A stretch of DNA of 64,000 bases from Chaetoderma sp. LZ-2023a (lineage: Eukaryota > Mollusca > Caudofoveata > Chaetodermatida > Chaetodermatidae), in contig CM067363.1 of NCBI GenBank assembly GCA_034401795.1, forward strand, positions 25,787,688 through 25,851,687. The letters are read 5' to 3'. This document shows positions 10,691 through 22,090 of the stretch, piece after piece; within the stretch, counting starts at the first letter, position 1; each line of letters starts with the position of its first letter. The position numbers were made by a program, and so were the translations under genes. The notes beneath the pieces are model-generated. The model was not told the origin of the DNA. It saw nothing but the letters and a program-made list of their open reading frames with translations, and did not search any database.

Positions 10691-11349
10691 TTGCCGTCAA
10701 GAGATAAGTGAGTATCACAGCTTGGATACGTAATATGTTCGATCATGTGAAGGTGTGTGAAGAGTAGCCAACATACACAGCAAACTAACAGTTAGTGCCT
10801 AACTAAACCTGGACGAAAGCAAAGTGAAGTCACCATTTGAACTCGAAACGCTGAATTCGAAAACTCCTTTGCAATTTAAGAAATATAATGTTGAATATTT
10901 TGAAGCTAATTTAACTGAAAGCTATGGCTACTATGGCAGCAACATACTCTTGTCAACTTGTTTTCAAACTAGTCGAGTGCCTACCTGTATGGTTATTTTG
11001 TAAATGAGATTCCGTGAATTCCTGCTTCAGGGTAGGTTGGGAGTGGGGTCAATGTCTAATAACACATAAGTGGATCACATACTATCATATCCAATGTTAC
11101 ATAGACGAACATGCACGAATAAACAGTAGGTGATATTATGTGCACAACACAGACCAGGTGATTTTGCACACAAATGTGTAGGGCTTACACGGTTGTACAT
11201 ATCTTTTCGGTTCAACGAGGCCAGGGTGATTCTCTACGAAAGAAACTAGAAACATTCCTGCTAACGGCAATCGGATTTAACATATTGAATCACATAGCTG
11301 AATTCGATAACTAGTATATTGCAAATTGTGAAACAATACTTCATGACGG

Positions 11350-11362
11350 AACGTGTTAATAG
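11350..11362. repeat. Target site duplication of the LINE insertion (left copy)
   Basis: AACGTGTTAATAG is repeated exactly at 11832-11844. Confidence 0.9.
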
Positions 11363-11831
11363 TTCTTTTTCTTCTTTTCGATCGCTGGTGTCACACTTGG
11401 AGAGCCGTTCTCAAGATGAAATCTGTGGTTTTCTGCAGTTCTTCCACAGGCCCATACAGATTTTCAAGAAAAGAGGTTGACAAAGGCCAGCTCTCTTCTC
11501 TCAGCAGCTGATACGTACTGCAACATTGAAGTATGTGCTCTGTGGTCTGTTCTGCTTCTCCACAAGGACAAGCGGGCGATGTCGTAAGGTGGAACCGCCT
11601 GTACATGTGTTGGTTTAATCTGTTGTGTCCAGTTCTGAGACAAATGATGGCCACTTGCTCTGGCCTCGAGAGATGATGGTAGGCATCTTCTGATTGAGGT
11701 GTTCTATAGAGTGACTTGATGATAGTCTTCATCTCTGTATGGGTAACCATGTTTTCTGTCTGATTCTCTTCTGCACCCACCTTTGCCATCTTGTCTGCCT
11801 CCTCATTCCCTTGGACTCCACATTTTTTATT
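11363..11831 (-). mobile_element. 5'-truncated LINE insertion (RNase H end plus C-terminal domain) with 13-bp target duplication
   Basis: On the minus strand the insert starts in the end of an RNase H domain (CGVQGNEEADKMAKVGAEEN, about 11825-11760). It continues through a C-terminal domain with LRTGHNRLNQHMYRRF and CPCGEAEQTTEHILQC, typical of animal non-LTR retrotransposons with RNase H (I, Nimb or related clades), and stops at TGA (11391). A short 3' tail AGCGATCGAAAAGAAGAAAA follows. AACGTGTTAATAG flanks it exactly at 11350-11362 and 11832-11844, which defines both insertion ends. The open part of 132 residues has no internal stop, so this is among the younger insertions here. Confidence 0.93.
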
Positions 11832-11844
11832 AACGTGTTAATAG
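11832..11844. repeat. Target site duplication of the LINE insertion (right copy)
   Basis: Exact repeat of 11350-11362. The right-hand host sequence resumes repeat H. Confidence 0.9.
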
Positions 11845-11914
11845 GAAGCCGTGCCTGTGCCGTTGATTGTTATAACCGATTCTTGCGGCAGTAACTTGTG
11901 TAGATGTCAGTGAG

Positions 11915-12178
11915 GTGCATATTCACACCAAAATGCCCGAAAATAAAACTGTTAAAATTGTATAATTTTTAGGCTTTAATTGTGTACCTCAATGTAATGA
12001 CACGAAATAAATCTTAGCATATGACGATTTCATTCCCTATATATGTAAAAGTAATGAAATCATCATGTGTTAAGATTGAATTCTGTTCATTACATCTAAC
12101 CACACCGAGTTAAGCCTCTAAAAGTATATAATTTTAATATTTTTATTTTAAAGTATTTTGCGCTTTTAAGATTGAAAA
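11915..12178. mobile_element. Family E foldback MITE, copy 1
   Basis: The ends AGGTGCATATTCACA and a degraded TTTTGCGCTTTTAA are inverted. Inside, AAATCTTAGCATATGACGAT.TTCATT is mirrored by ATGAAATCATCATGTGTTAA, and TAGGCTTTAATTGTG by GAGTTAAGCCTCTAAAAGTA. AT-rich with no coding potential. It sits in repeat H copy 1 but not in copy 2, so it inserted after H spread. Confidence 0.8.
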
Positions 12179-12324
12179 TAGGTTCGTTATCACATAAGCG
12201 AGTATGTCTCCCATTGCATAGCATTTGTTTAAACAATTACATATTATTTTATATCCAAACGGTATAATAATAAAGTCTAGCGCTACTGACGCGCATCCCG
12301 GGCAGAAAAGTAATACGCCAATGG

Positions 12325-12660
12325 GCCTTTCTAATTTATCCTTCACCCATATGACGATCATCAATCTACGTGACGTGTATGATGAGGTCATAATCAATGA
12401 CGTCATGGCTGACGTAGACAGGTTCGTCACGAACGCATAATTGATAACGGATTAAGCCTTGTTGTACGAATTGTATATATTTACTGTCTAATAATCATGC
12501 TGTTGACTATATTGAAACCAATTTGACTGGGCGCTGTTGCTGGCCAGGCGGCAACAGCACGCAGTCAAGTTAGTTTTAAAATATTCAGCAGCCTCCCTGT
12601 ACAGTTTTCTGGAAATTGATAGTCATGGCATTCAGGGATCGATGGATCCCTGGCATTCGA
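12325..12660 (-). mobile_element. Family A MITE, copy 2
   Basis: In reverse orientation: a decayed start (GCCTTTCTAATTTATCC), two good CRE-like sites (GTGACGTG, AATGACGTCATGG near 12398), the central GACTGGGCGCTGTTGCTGGC with inverse, then GATCGATGGATCCCTGGCAT. The terminal GGAAAGGTCC is lost. Confidence 0.8.
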
Positions 12661-13560
12661 AGACAACAGATTTGCTTCTCCCGATGGCGACTGGGTAAGC
12701 TGCACACGTTTGCTGGCCACGGAAAGGGCCTGATATGCATTCAGGCCCAGAATGTACCCAATGCTCCGAGTACCTTCCCTCTGAGTTGATCACATAGGAT
12801 TCAGTGGAGGGGTGGGTAATAGGAGTTCGAGAATAGTTACATTACAACTATGAGAAATGCAATATTAAAGATAGTAGCACGCGGTAATTCGACCACGGAA
12901 ATGTATTTCCCCGATTTTATGGGCGGTTCCAACACAAATAACGACAATATCAGTACATAGGATGTTTAATCATGCATACTAATTGCGGGTAGCAACTCCA
13001 GGTATCAAATAAAAGTGTGGGTCACAGCCTACAAAGCCACATTAAATGAGGTGAATTCGTTCTACATACGGGGTGGGGTGGGGTGGGGTGGTGTGGTATG
13101 ACGTACGAATATGAGGGACACGTCCGGATGGAATGTAATACTGGAGGTAGGAAATGGAGAATTCCATCAGTATAGTAGGTGTTTATTATATTTCCATAAA
13201 GTTACAAGATAACTGAACATGGTTACAGGCCAATATATAACTATCAAATTATATGTTTTTTTAATATAGGTGTCTTATCAATGAATTGGTAACAGTATGT
13301 TTCTAAGATTGAGATTGTGTTACCCTAAGATATACTGTTCATTAACAAGAGCGGGGCGTCCGTAGGCACACAACAGATGTTCGACAGAAACGGATGTCGG
13401 AGGTACCGAATCGTAAAAGGAGTGAGCTTCCGCAAGTAGCAGATGAAGGCGAGGTCCCAGCAAATAAATAATGGATATCATATCGCTATGTTGAAATGCA
13501 GAGGTTTCCAATTATTTTCTCATAAGCTATTACTAATGATATATGACGGATGTTGGGTTG
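12660..13560. other. Interval with only a GGGGT minisatellite
   Basis: A run of GGGGT units lies at about 13068-13093. No gene was recognised; the 63-residue minus frame at 13320-13511 has no known motif. Confidence 0.5.
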
Positions 13561-14300
13561 TTAATAATCAACACATGGTTTAGCCGGGTACTTTGTTTCT
13601 AGCTCATGATGCTCATGAGAGAGTGGGATTACCATGGGATCATACATTCTGTGGGATTGATATAATATATGACAATAGCTCACGTACAGTCCACAAGTTC
13701 CGCAGTAAGACTGCGGGTGCATGCCCTATAGTATGCGGATTTCATAAATCAATGAAAGAATTAATGGTAATCAAAGAACAACAACAAGGAAAATGAAAGG
13801 GTTACCACTACGAAGGGGAGTTTGTGGAGATGAAAAGGATGAGGCTATTGCTGAATCTGGGTCTTGACAAGACACCTCAAAGGCAGGCTATTAAGTGGGG
13901 AAGGAGAAAGACCATGAACAGAGGTGCAAGTGATCTCTCGATAACATATGACTACACCTATGATTCGGGAAGCTTGAGGTCATAGAGAGGAAAATCCACG
14001 TAGTCGAGAATTGATCTATCCACAACAAGTATTAATTTTAATGCTCCGATGAGCGAGACGTCTATCCAACTAAATGATGTTAAAGCACACAGACCAAACT
14101 TAGAACAGTTATCTTTTTAAACGGTTTCTGATAACAAAAATACCCTGTAGGAAGGTAAGGAACGACGACTACTTGCTATCAGGACCAGCACCTCTTCGGG
14201 ATGCTCAGCGAGGTGGCTACAGAGGCCAACTGCTAGGGAAAGGAAGGAAAGCCTGCTAGAAATAGTCACAAGAAAAAAGTTACAAGGCTAAGGTGTCGTT
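13560..14300. other. Unassigned sequence, probably within or beside repeat H
   Basis: Short open frames (for example 13593-13796, plus) show no motif that I recognise. The far end (about 14250-14300) matches the end of repeat H copy 2. The middle contains nothing identifiable. Confidence 0.4.
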
Positions 14301-15284
14301 CAACACAATATTTTCTGCTACAGTTTTGCTGCTGTTCAAGTTGTTGCCATCATTAGTTTAGTTATTTGAAGTGTTTAACTATTTTTATGATAGATTTGCA
14401 GAGTTAGATAGCAGACTAAGTTTATGATTAGAGAGGAGTTGATAGCATTTGTGATAGTTTGATCGGTAACAAGTTTTTCGGTAGAATATTGTTTCTAAAT
14501 TCCTTAAAAAAGTCACGTAGAAATAAATAATGGTACTCATCTCCGATGTATTGTTTGTCACAGAGTGAACATATCCTGTTTTCCCTTGGCGCTACACAAA
14601 GGGAAAACAGGATATGATCACTCTGTGACAAACAAGACATCGGAGATGAGTACCATTATTTATTTCTATGTGACTTCACGGCCTGCCCCACTTCACTGCC
14701 TCTATTGGTAGCTTATGATTACTGGTTCTAAATCGTGTTAGTGTTATTCTGTTCGTAGTGCTTAGTTTTAGTAGGCACGGTTCTGGTTCATACCAAGGTT
14801 TATAAATTCTATACGTTCTTCCCTTTGAGCAGTTTAGAGTTCGCAGGCCAAGATTGGATACATTGATCTACGAGTGTTTGTATTGTTATTTGTGCTAGAT
14901 TCTTGTTTACCATGGTCTGATTATCCTATAGGTGCTCATTCCCGTTGTATTTAAAATTACTTCGACATTTCTTAGCCGGTTAAATTGTGTCCCATTGTCT
15001 ATATATTTGTTCAGCACATACTTATACAGACGATGTCAAAGTTTGGTTTCTGTGCCATTTACTAAGGTAATCCAGAAGTGTATTATTTTACCTTGAATGG
15101 TTATTTTAACAGGATATCTATTTGATTCGCCATGCATCATACATTTAGGCGTCCTCCTGTTCACATTCAAAATTTTACGTTGAAAATTTAATTGTATCTT
15201 CTTTAATATATCGACTTTCTCAAACGCCCCCGCACCACATCCCCCACCCCACCTAATATCTAGATAAGCCCCACACGCACACAC
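14300..15284 (-). pseudogene. LINE 3'-terminal coding remnant
   Basis: The minus strand reads through ILKKIQLNFQRKILNVNRRT then PKCMMHGESNRYPVKITIQG (15200-15100), YRIYKPWYEPEPCLLKL (about 14815-14765), TRFRTSNHKLPIEAVKWGRP (about 14750-14690) and finally ENRICSLCDKQYIGDEYHYL (about 14585-14525). This is the order of the C-terminal region of a LINE family common in lancelet, bivalve and brachiopod genomes. Several frameshifts and stops are present. Between the KWGRP and ENRIC blocks an inverted copy of the ENRIC block has been added (see the hairpin entry), so the fragment is rearranged as well as mutated. Confidence 0.85.
14511..14685. repeat. Long hairpin made by inverted duplication of LINE coding sequence
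   Basis: The left arm (about 14511-14587) and right arm (about 14596-14672, plus flanking bases to 14685) are inverse copies of about 75 bp with few mismatches, around a loop of roughly a dozen bases (GGCGCTACACAAA). Both arms encode the same CSLCDK..IGDEYHYLF segment, one on each strand. The minus-strand copy is in sense with the surrounding LINE and the plus-strand copy is extra. Confidence 0.92.
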
Positions 15285-15600
15285 ATCGCCCGTGTTGAGA
15301 TCGGTCGAGCCTCGAGCTCCCTGCCGATAAATTTCCAGAAAACTATACAGTTAGGATGCTGAATGTTTTCAAACACAACAGCGCCCAGTCAAATTAGTTT
15401 CAAAATATCCAATTGTACGTTTATTAAACAGTAAATGCATGCACTTCGTACAGCAACGCTGCGTCAGTCATCAATTATGCTAGTGCCGAACTTATCTAAG
15501 TCATTCATGATATCATTGAGTATGACACCATCCTACTCGTCACATAGTTGAGTATGACATCATATGATTGATGGATAAACTGGAAAGGACCATTGGTATT
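15285..15600 (+). mobile_element. Family A MITE, copy 3 (5' truncated)
   Basis: Starts inside the CTCGTGTTGGGATCG block and lacks the left half of the central palindrome (CAACAGCGCCCAGTCAAATT remains). The CRE-like sites have mutated to CATGATATCATTG and TATGACATCATAT. Ends AAACTGGAAAGGACC. Confidence 0.85.
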
Positions 15601-15859
15601 GAAAACATTAGTCTTCTCATGCGGTATTGAGGCCGCTGTGGTCACATTGGAAGGCACTAGTACAATGGATCCTATTTGCATTAATGGAATATTTATTTAT
15701 TGCCCATTGCGCAACAGCGACGACAATAAACTCCTACACTAACACCTGCAAGTATCAAAATAAATAACTACTTCGTGGAAGAAGATAATCACTAAAAATA
15801 TACGAATATTCCCTTCTATTATTATAAATGATTCACGATAACTCTACAGAATCTAAGCT

Positions 15860-15952
15860 GATAACCCAGGTTGTTGGGCCGGCAGTGGGTGAAAAGGTGG
15901 CCGGTGCGACGTTGTGTAGGTAAAGTTCCGGCCCAGTAACCTGCGTTATCAG
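15860..15952. repeat. Small foldback element with GGGCCGG arms
   Basis: GATAACCCAGGTTGTTGGGC at the left is mirrored by GGCCCAGTAACCTGCGTTATC at the right. The inner part repeats GTGGCCGGTGCG. It resembles the arms of the larger foldback at 38365-38611 and of the hairpin at 37516-37586. Confidence 0.7.
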
Positions 15953-16320
15953 AAGATGTAACGTCATTAAGTCAGTAAATACAAACTAGGGTTCCTTCTA
16001 TTAATATTGATGATTATCAACACGGTGGCCTCTTTAGATGAAACAGTCAATTTAGTAATAATCAGGCTCGAAGTTCAACATAAATCTGTTAGGAAGACGC
16101 AGTTTAAGAAATACATACATTTTGATGAAAATATACATTTATAAGAAATTCATACGTCTTCAGCAAGAACAGAAATTATAATCTACCCATTTGATAACCT
16201 AGGGTGCACGTAGGCTATAACAGAAACATTTAATTCAGTTCTGGTATGCCCTAGGCAATGGGTTTTTGATGCCCTGTCTATAAAAAGATTTGGACGAATC
16301 TGGCTATAATATGCACCTAT
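15953..16320. other. Featureless AT-rich interval
   Basis: No gene or repeat recognised. Confidence 0.4.
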
Positions 16321-16324
16321 ATTA

Positions 16325-16505
16325 ACACAAATTAGTTACACAATATTCAACAAAATGTTTATTAAATTCGAAAGTCCACCAAAGACATACACTTAGTACA
16401 CTTGGCGGACTTTTAAATGTTCATGACGGAACTAGATGCGCCATTCATTGCGCATGCAGATTGTCGCCCTACATGTAACACACTTAATTATGACGTAATT
16501 CAGAT
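16325..16505 (+). mobile_element. Family A right-half fragment
   Basis: ACACAAATTAGTTACACAAT, then ATTCAACAAAATGTTTATTA, is the right arm of the central palindrome, followed by a scrambled CRE arm ending near TAATTATGACGTAATTC. Two inverted GAAAGTCCACCAAAGACATA / AAGTGTACTAAGTG-like segments suggest local rearrangement. Confidence 0.6.
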
Positions 16506-17490
16506 CCCCCAACCAACCCCACCCCACCCCCTTGACACAATCTTGAGAATTCGAAATGTGTTGCCCAATATTTAAAATGGAGCATTCTTACATCTGCAAT
16601 TTCTTCATCACAGATTTAGAATATAGTTGCTAGATTACTCATGGTCCTCTCAAAAGCCATATTCCGCTATTTTACATGTCAAATATTATTGTGAGATAAA
16701 TATAGCCAATACAATTTCTGACAAAAATATGTGAATTTGTGTCTGTTCAATTTATCTTCAAATTACCAAAAGATAATTTAGTCATTTTTGAAGACTAGCT
16801 ATGCAGACGATCGTCTGCATCAGGCAGTCAGTGACTAACTGGCCATGCGTAATTGCGAGTTACTGAACTCACTCTACCGGCGTTCCCGACAACACGCCCC
16901 AACCCGTGAGGCTATGAGCATGGGCGATCTAGCCAATGTATCCACATCTACGTTTACTATCACCGTTCCATCATAAATATCAAAGTAATATGTAAGATGA
17001 CGCGCGATTGGCTGTAGATATCATGATTGACAGTTTAAGAACATGGCCAGTCGTGTCCAAAGGAAAGTAGGCTATAATAACATACTATGACAGGTCAAAT
17101 ATGTCATGTGATTGGACAAGGGTAATTAACGGTCGACCAAGGATTTCCTAAATGAACTAAATTGACAAAACCCATTGAGGTTCGGAGGACAGGGTCCTAG
17201 GGGTTTGTTTAGCTCTGCCATCGTTCCTAGCCAAAGTTTCCATATAACACATGGTGTCTCAGCTACATGGTGCCCACCTATATTTAATATTGATTGTAGG
17301 TATTTCAAGGACAGTAAACAAGAGCGAAAGGAATTCTCAAGGATTAAAAACAAGTTATCGATAAATCATAGACGCAGAATTAGCACAATGAGAAATTCAA
17401 GAGTCTTTCAAGGGCGTTTTCAATTCCGGCTAAATTCAAGGACCATGAAGGACTTGTAAAATGTAGACACACATACATGATTAAATGACA
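16506..17490. other. About 1 kb without recognised features
   Basis: A short C-rich stretch at 16508-16532 and a perfect CAGACGATCGTCTG palindrome (16803-16816) are the only structures seen. The plus frame 17175-17459 has no known motif. Confidence 0.45.
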
Positions 17491-17494
17491 ATGC

Positions 17495-17890
17495 CCCGTT
17501 GCAGTTTCAGCGATGCCCTGTCCATCTCTAGCTAAACTCCACACATACCTCGCTCGTGTTATGATCGTTCGATCTCTGAACTCCCTGACTATTAATTTCC
17601 AGAAAACAATACACGTAAGCTGTTGAATATTTTGAAACTTATTTGACTTGGTGCTGTTGCTGCCTATGGCAGCAACAGCGCCCAGTCAAATTAGTGTCAA
17701 CGTATTCAACATAATTTGTAATAAATAGTAGAGACATACAATTCTTACAACGTGTCAGTCTATTAAGAGTTACAGATATGCCTAATATAATCATTTATGA
17801 TGTATTGATTATGATGTCATCCTTCACGCGTCTTAGCTTATTATGACGTTATATGACGTAAACTCATCGATGGATGCTCTGGAAATGTGA
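17495..17890 (+). mobile_element. Family A MITE, copy 4
   Basis: Almost full length with a well-kept centre (GCTGTTGCTGCCTATGGCAG, about 17655-17675). The CRE arm has drifted to TGATGTCATCC and TATGACGTTATATGACG. Neither terminal ACCTTTCCAGT is intact. Confidence 0.85.
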
Positions 17891-18037
17891 ATTGCATTAT
17901 TGTCGCTAGACTTCATTGGGAAACTAGATATAATGATAGACCCATCACTTGTAGAGCATCTAGGAAGCAAATCATTTTACTTGTCATTCAGACAAACAGA
18001 GTGCACTTTGGAATTGAGAAACTCGCTTAAAGCAATC

Positions 18038-18355
<318 letters not shown>

Positions 18356-18810
18356 GATTTGAAACTTTGAAACATAAACTCTCAGAATCTACAGTTCAAC
18401 TGTATATGCGTGATGAAACAGAGTCAAACTTTGAAAATTGAATTTCCAGACTCTACACTTCAACCTAGCGAAATAGATTAGCTGGTGAATACATTGAAAT
18501 ATGTTTGAATTGGGAATGTTGTTGCTTCAAAATGTTACAAATAATTTTAATTAAATTGTAAATTCATCAAATATGTATAATTCGTTCACGTACCTGATAT
18601 ACTATATGCCACATTCGTATTGTGATTATGCCGTTTTGATTGCGACGTCAGCTAACACGTGACAAGTGATTATGGAACAAGCTGCTTAAGTGAAGGATGA
18701 AATCCCTTCATTAGGCAGCCATATGGCATGCACATCATAGAGGGTGTTACGTAAACAGCCTGATTGCTGCAGGCCACCAGCCCATACATTAAATGGACAA
18801 TAACTACGGA

Positions 18811-18892
18811 TGTGCTGAATATTTTGAAAACAATTTAATGGAACTTGTTGGTGGCTGGGCCACCAACAACTTTCATACAAATTGTATTCAAA
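18811..18892. repeat. Palindromic core related to family A
   Basis: CTGAATATTTTGAAAACAAT, then GGAACTTGTTGGTGGCTGGG, then CCACCAACAACTTTCATACA, ending TCAAATTATTC. An inner 10-bp stem TTGTTGGTGG/CCACCAACAA sits within degraded outer arms. A left-half-like piece also lies at 18490-18540. Confidence 0.65.
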
Positions 18893-19006
18893 TTATTCTA
18901 CATATCCAGAGTTAATCCCCATGGAGAACGTCGTCTGCAGAAAATCAGCAGATAGACGGTTATAGAAAGGTATTTAGGCGTATATGTATCGAGGTTACTG
19001 TATGCA

Positions 19007-20045
19007 TTAGACATCTGTGCTGCGGTTCCATAACAGACTGTCATCAACAACTACTTCAGGTTTCTTAGAAGCAGAAACTTGTCCATACTTAACCTTCATT
19101 AGAATAGATATAATACTGAAAATCAAAAAAAGAAGTATGCATTCAACGGTCAGCAACCAAACAAACCACATGGGCGTATGGTTTTCGAAGAGATACCCTA
19201 TAAGAAGTAGGTTGACTATGGCGCCAATACCTCCAGATATAAGAAACAAGGAGGTAATATGTCCATCGACTTTCATAATCCTGATTTCTGCCCAAGCAAA
19301 GCTTGCTCCAAACATGCTCGCTATGCCCAGACCTATCAATACAGAAGCTGCCCACAAAAATGCTGGACTGTGAGCCAAAAAGCTCAGCAACATTTAAGTT
19401 ATTAATAAACATATACGGTCAATTAAAATCATTTTCCAAGGAGAGAGAACGTTTGCAATCAGTATAGACATAAGACGTGAGACTGCGAATGAACCCCAGC
19501 AGACAGACATCAAGTTTGCTCCGTCTGATTTCGACATGTTTCCATATTCGACAACAAATGCAGCCATGAACATAACACACATATCTCCTATGTTCATATA
19601 AAAAAGAAGAACAGTGACAACAGAACCAAGTACACGATCTTGCTGAAGAGGGTAAGTTTTCCTTGTCCTCGCTCGTCATGTTCTTCTTCCCGGTCTCTGT
19701 TCCATTTGCTATGTCTTTTATTTAAAAAATACAGATATATAAAGGGAAACGATGCAGTTATAGCTATAAGGCCACATATTAGACATCTAAAATATACCAT
19801 TGTTTCTGGCTGCTGGTTTAGCTCAACGTCCCTACTCCTGGCAAGCTGAAGTGCTCCCGAACTGTTAATCGAATCGTTGATGAAGATGTAACTATTTGTG
19901 ACGTTTGTGTTGTTCGACTTCTCCAGCAGGAATGGCTCCGTGATAAGTGGCCCCACCAGACCGCCAATTGCAAAAAGAAAATAAATTGCCTGCATATACG
20001 GACCAACTTCCTTTCCCCAAATCAGCATACATACAGCGATAACAG
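19007..20045 (-). pseudogene. NaGLT1/MFSD4B-like MFS sugar transporter pseudogene 1, exon 2 (C-terminal part)
   Basis: Minus-strand exon whose acceptor (TTCTTTATTGTAG, then CTGTT) lies at 20045/20046. It encodes the middle and C-terminal half of a major facilitator with the NaGLT1-like signature FLFAIGGLVGPLITEPFL, a glycosylatable loop (NNTNVTN), a transmembrane segment CLICGLIAITASFPFIYLYF, a charged loop KWNRDREEEHDERG, and further helices ending near MWFVWLLTVECILLFLIFSI and the tail SLLWNRSTDV, TAA. Lesions: one base lost in a T run at about 19603 (LFFFFI, then the frame resumes at MNIGDMCVMF) and an in-frame TAA at 19394-19396 between LLIT and MLLSFL. The family members carry glucose or related solutes; no function is expected here. 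A paralogue lies at 45.1-46.3 kb. Confidence 0.88.
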
Positions 20046-20186
20046 CTACAATAAAGAAGACCAAAATTAAATATTTTAAAACGAGCGAAAATAAGTATGT
20101 AGCCTGACTTGGTTTACTGCGCAATAGAAAACAAACAGGTATAACAGAATCACGTAATCATGCACATTTTTTTATTTTTGTTATTT

Positions 20187-20217
<31 letters not shown>

Positions 20218-20230
20218 TTATTATTGTTGT
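20187..20230. repeat. TTA trinucleotide microsatellite
   Basis: TTA units from about 20187 with one interruption, ending in TTGTTGTTG. A second short TTA run is at 20358-20373. Both lie in the transporter intron. Confidence 0.9.
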
Positions 20231-20399
20231 TGTTGATGCTTTTGTGGTCCGGACGCATGGGCATACTCCTTACTTGTATACCATATGATGTGTCTCTATT
20301 ATTAATCTGCAGTGTCAATCGCAGATTATTGTTTTTACTCAGGATCTTTCTTCTTCTTATTATTATTATTATTCTCAAGGGGTTCGCCACCTATCTCCT

Positions 20400-21240
20400 C
20401 CTACAGTTATAGGATCAGCTGAAAACTTGGTCAACTTGTGGTACCCATTTTGACTTGCGTTGCTCTTGCTATTGATCTGGATCGACCCACACAGTTTTCG
20501 AGCTACGCACCTTTGAGTGGGCATAACATCCCATAGTAAATGTATGGGGGCGTTCTTTAAACTGCTACTACACTGAGAGTTTTGAACAGATCACTGCCAT
20601 ATTTGCTGAGGATGTTACCACTGGGGATTTGTTTTTGAAAGGTTTTTTTTTTTCAAAATAGCCGCCAAACCTTTGACCTCCCAATACATGGAAAAAGTCC
20701 CATAGGAAATGCTACTACACCTAGCGTTTTGATCGGATCACTACCATACTTATGTAGGATGTTACCACCAATTGGTTTTCAAAATGGCCGCCATGAAAAA
20801 AATTTGGCCAAAAATACAAGTTGTCAGGTTTTTTTGCAAAAATGAACTTTTTTCTGGGAAATATGACGACCAGACGCAACTTTTGAGGTCAAAATGACCA
20901 AAAATGTTTTTTGCACAAATGGACTCGAGGTGAAAAAAAATGTTCAAATTTTTTTTTCAAAAATGCCCGCCTTCAAATTTGGTGAACTTCTACGGCTTAC
21001 ATGGTCTTGATTTGATTCAACGTTAAACTTGATCAGACAAACAGTTTTCGACAAAACCAGCCTTTCCGTGCCACATAGCCCCATAGTAAACCTATGTTAG
21101 CAATAATGGAACAGTGTTATTTTCTACAGTTTTCCTCCGATTCTTTTCAAACCAGGCCAGATTCTAGAACATTGAAAGATCTAAACAATTTCCAATAAAA
21201 ATCGTAATACCTCCATTGGGATCAAGGTCGTTCACTGGTA
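20400..21240. other. Unclassified intronic sequence with repeated CCCATAGTAAA phrases
   Basis: The phrase CATAGTAAANNTATG recurs near 20533 and 21070; CCATACTTATGTAGGATGTT (about 20744) resembles CCATATTTGCTGAGGATGTT (about 20598); and TTTTCAAAATNGCCGCC recurs (about 20653 and 20778). It is probably an old tandemly organised repeat, with homopolymer T and A runs. No coding potential. Confidence 0.5.
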
Positions 21241-21324
21241 AATCTTTCCAGGTTTGATGTTTGGTATAAGTTACCTGTCCTTCATCATCTTCAACAGTAA
21301 AAGGGACGTAATTCGTGCACAAAT

Positions 21325-21455
21325 CTATTCAACAGCTTACCTTGTAGTTTTCTGGAAATTCATAGCCAGGGTGTTCAGCCCAACACGAAAGAGGTGTGGG
21401 TGGAGCTTAGATAGAGATAGGTGGGGCATAGCTAAAACCGCAAAGATCCATTACA
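21325..21455 (-). mobile_element. Family A terminal fragment
   Basis: TCAACAGCTTACCTTGTAGT, then TTTCTGGAAATT, CCCAACACGA, GAGGTGTGGGTGGAGCTTAG and GTGGGGCATAGCTAAAACCG represent one terminal third of family A. The centre and CRE arm are missing. Confidence 0.8.
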
Positions 21456-21814
21456 TCACATGTTAGTTGCCATTGATTGTGACAATCAAAATAGCATAGT
21501 ACCTTCATGAACATCGAAATGTATGTCACGAAAGCGTACATGTGCAGCACATTCAACACCACACCTCTATACTTATCATCCAATGTGGAGCATGGGAATG
21601 TAGGTCCTACACTTTCAAATCGATTTCAGCACACGTGAAATGTTGGAAAGCCATATCTAGAAATGGGCTGGGATATATTGAAATTGGCACCGCTATTGCA
21701 GCCCCATACTGGAATGTGCATTCCACACTTTCATGGCCACACCCCGTACAAATTCGAAATAAGGCTAGAACAATTACTCGCTTGTTTTACAAACCGTCCT
21801 AACTTAATATTTCC

Positions 21815-21975
21815 ATGCCTAGAACAAAAAAATGCTGGTATTTTAAGGCATTATTTTCAACATTCTTTCCATCCAACAATTTATGATAACCAAATCCTTA
21901 TCACTAGGAATTCCTTAGAATGTTCTGTAACTCTGGTTGCGCACTGTAGCTTTGTTACATCTTTAATGGGTAGGA
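21815..21975. repeat. Dispersed repeat G, copy 1
   Basis: ATTATTTTCAACATTCTTTC and CAAATCCTTA.CACT..GAATTCCT.AGAA.TTTCTGTAACT align with 40265-40430 in the same orientation. There is a perfect 20-base match at GCATTATTTTCAACATTCTT. Confidence 0.75.
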
Positions 21976-22026
21976 CGGTAAAAATGGCGCTGCAATTGGC
22001 GTGAAATTGTTTATTATCTTTATACC

Positions 22027-22090
22027 GCCCCCCCCCCACCTCTTCCCACCACACCCCCACCCCGCGCCATCCCACCCACCCGCCCCCACA
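22027..22090. repeat. C-rich low-complexity tract
   Basis: CCCCCCCCCACCTCTTCCCA followed by repeated CACCCCCACCC-like units. The complementary G-rich strand has several G runs. Confidence 0.85.

Larger units (their letters stand above)
10690..14320. repeat. Long dispersed repeat H, copy 1, split by later insertions
   Basis: Blocks 10735-11362, 11845-11912 and 12185-12245 align by eye in order with 51840-52490, 52500-52570 and 52610-52670; a final block near 14250-14300 matches 52690-52750. Landmarks: CACAGCAAACTAACAGTTAG (about 10777), GAACTCGAAACGCTGAATTC (about 10840), TGCCGTTGATTGTTATAA (about 11857) and TATCACATAAGCGAGTATGT (about 12188). The intervening LINE end, family E MITE and family A MITE are absent from copy 2. 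It contains a small internal palindromic core at 10895-10990. Class unknown. Confidence 0.75.

Noticed and set aside
21542..22004. Overlapping plus frames of 86 and 113 residues in the transporter intron
   Set aside because: They run through repeat G and unrelated sequence and lie antisense within an intron; no motif.
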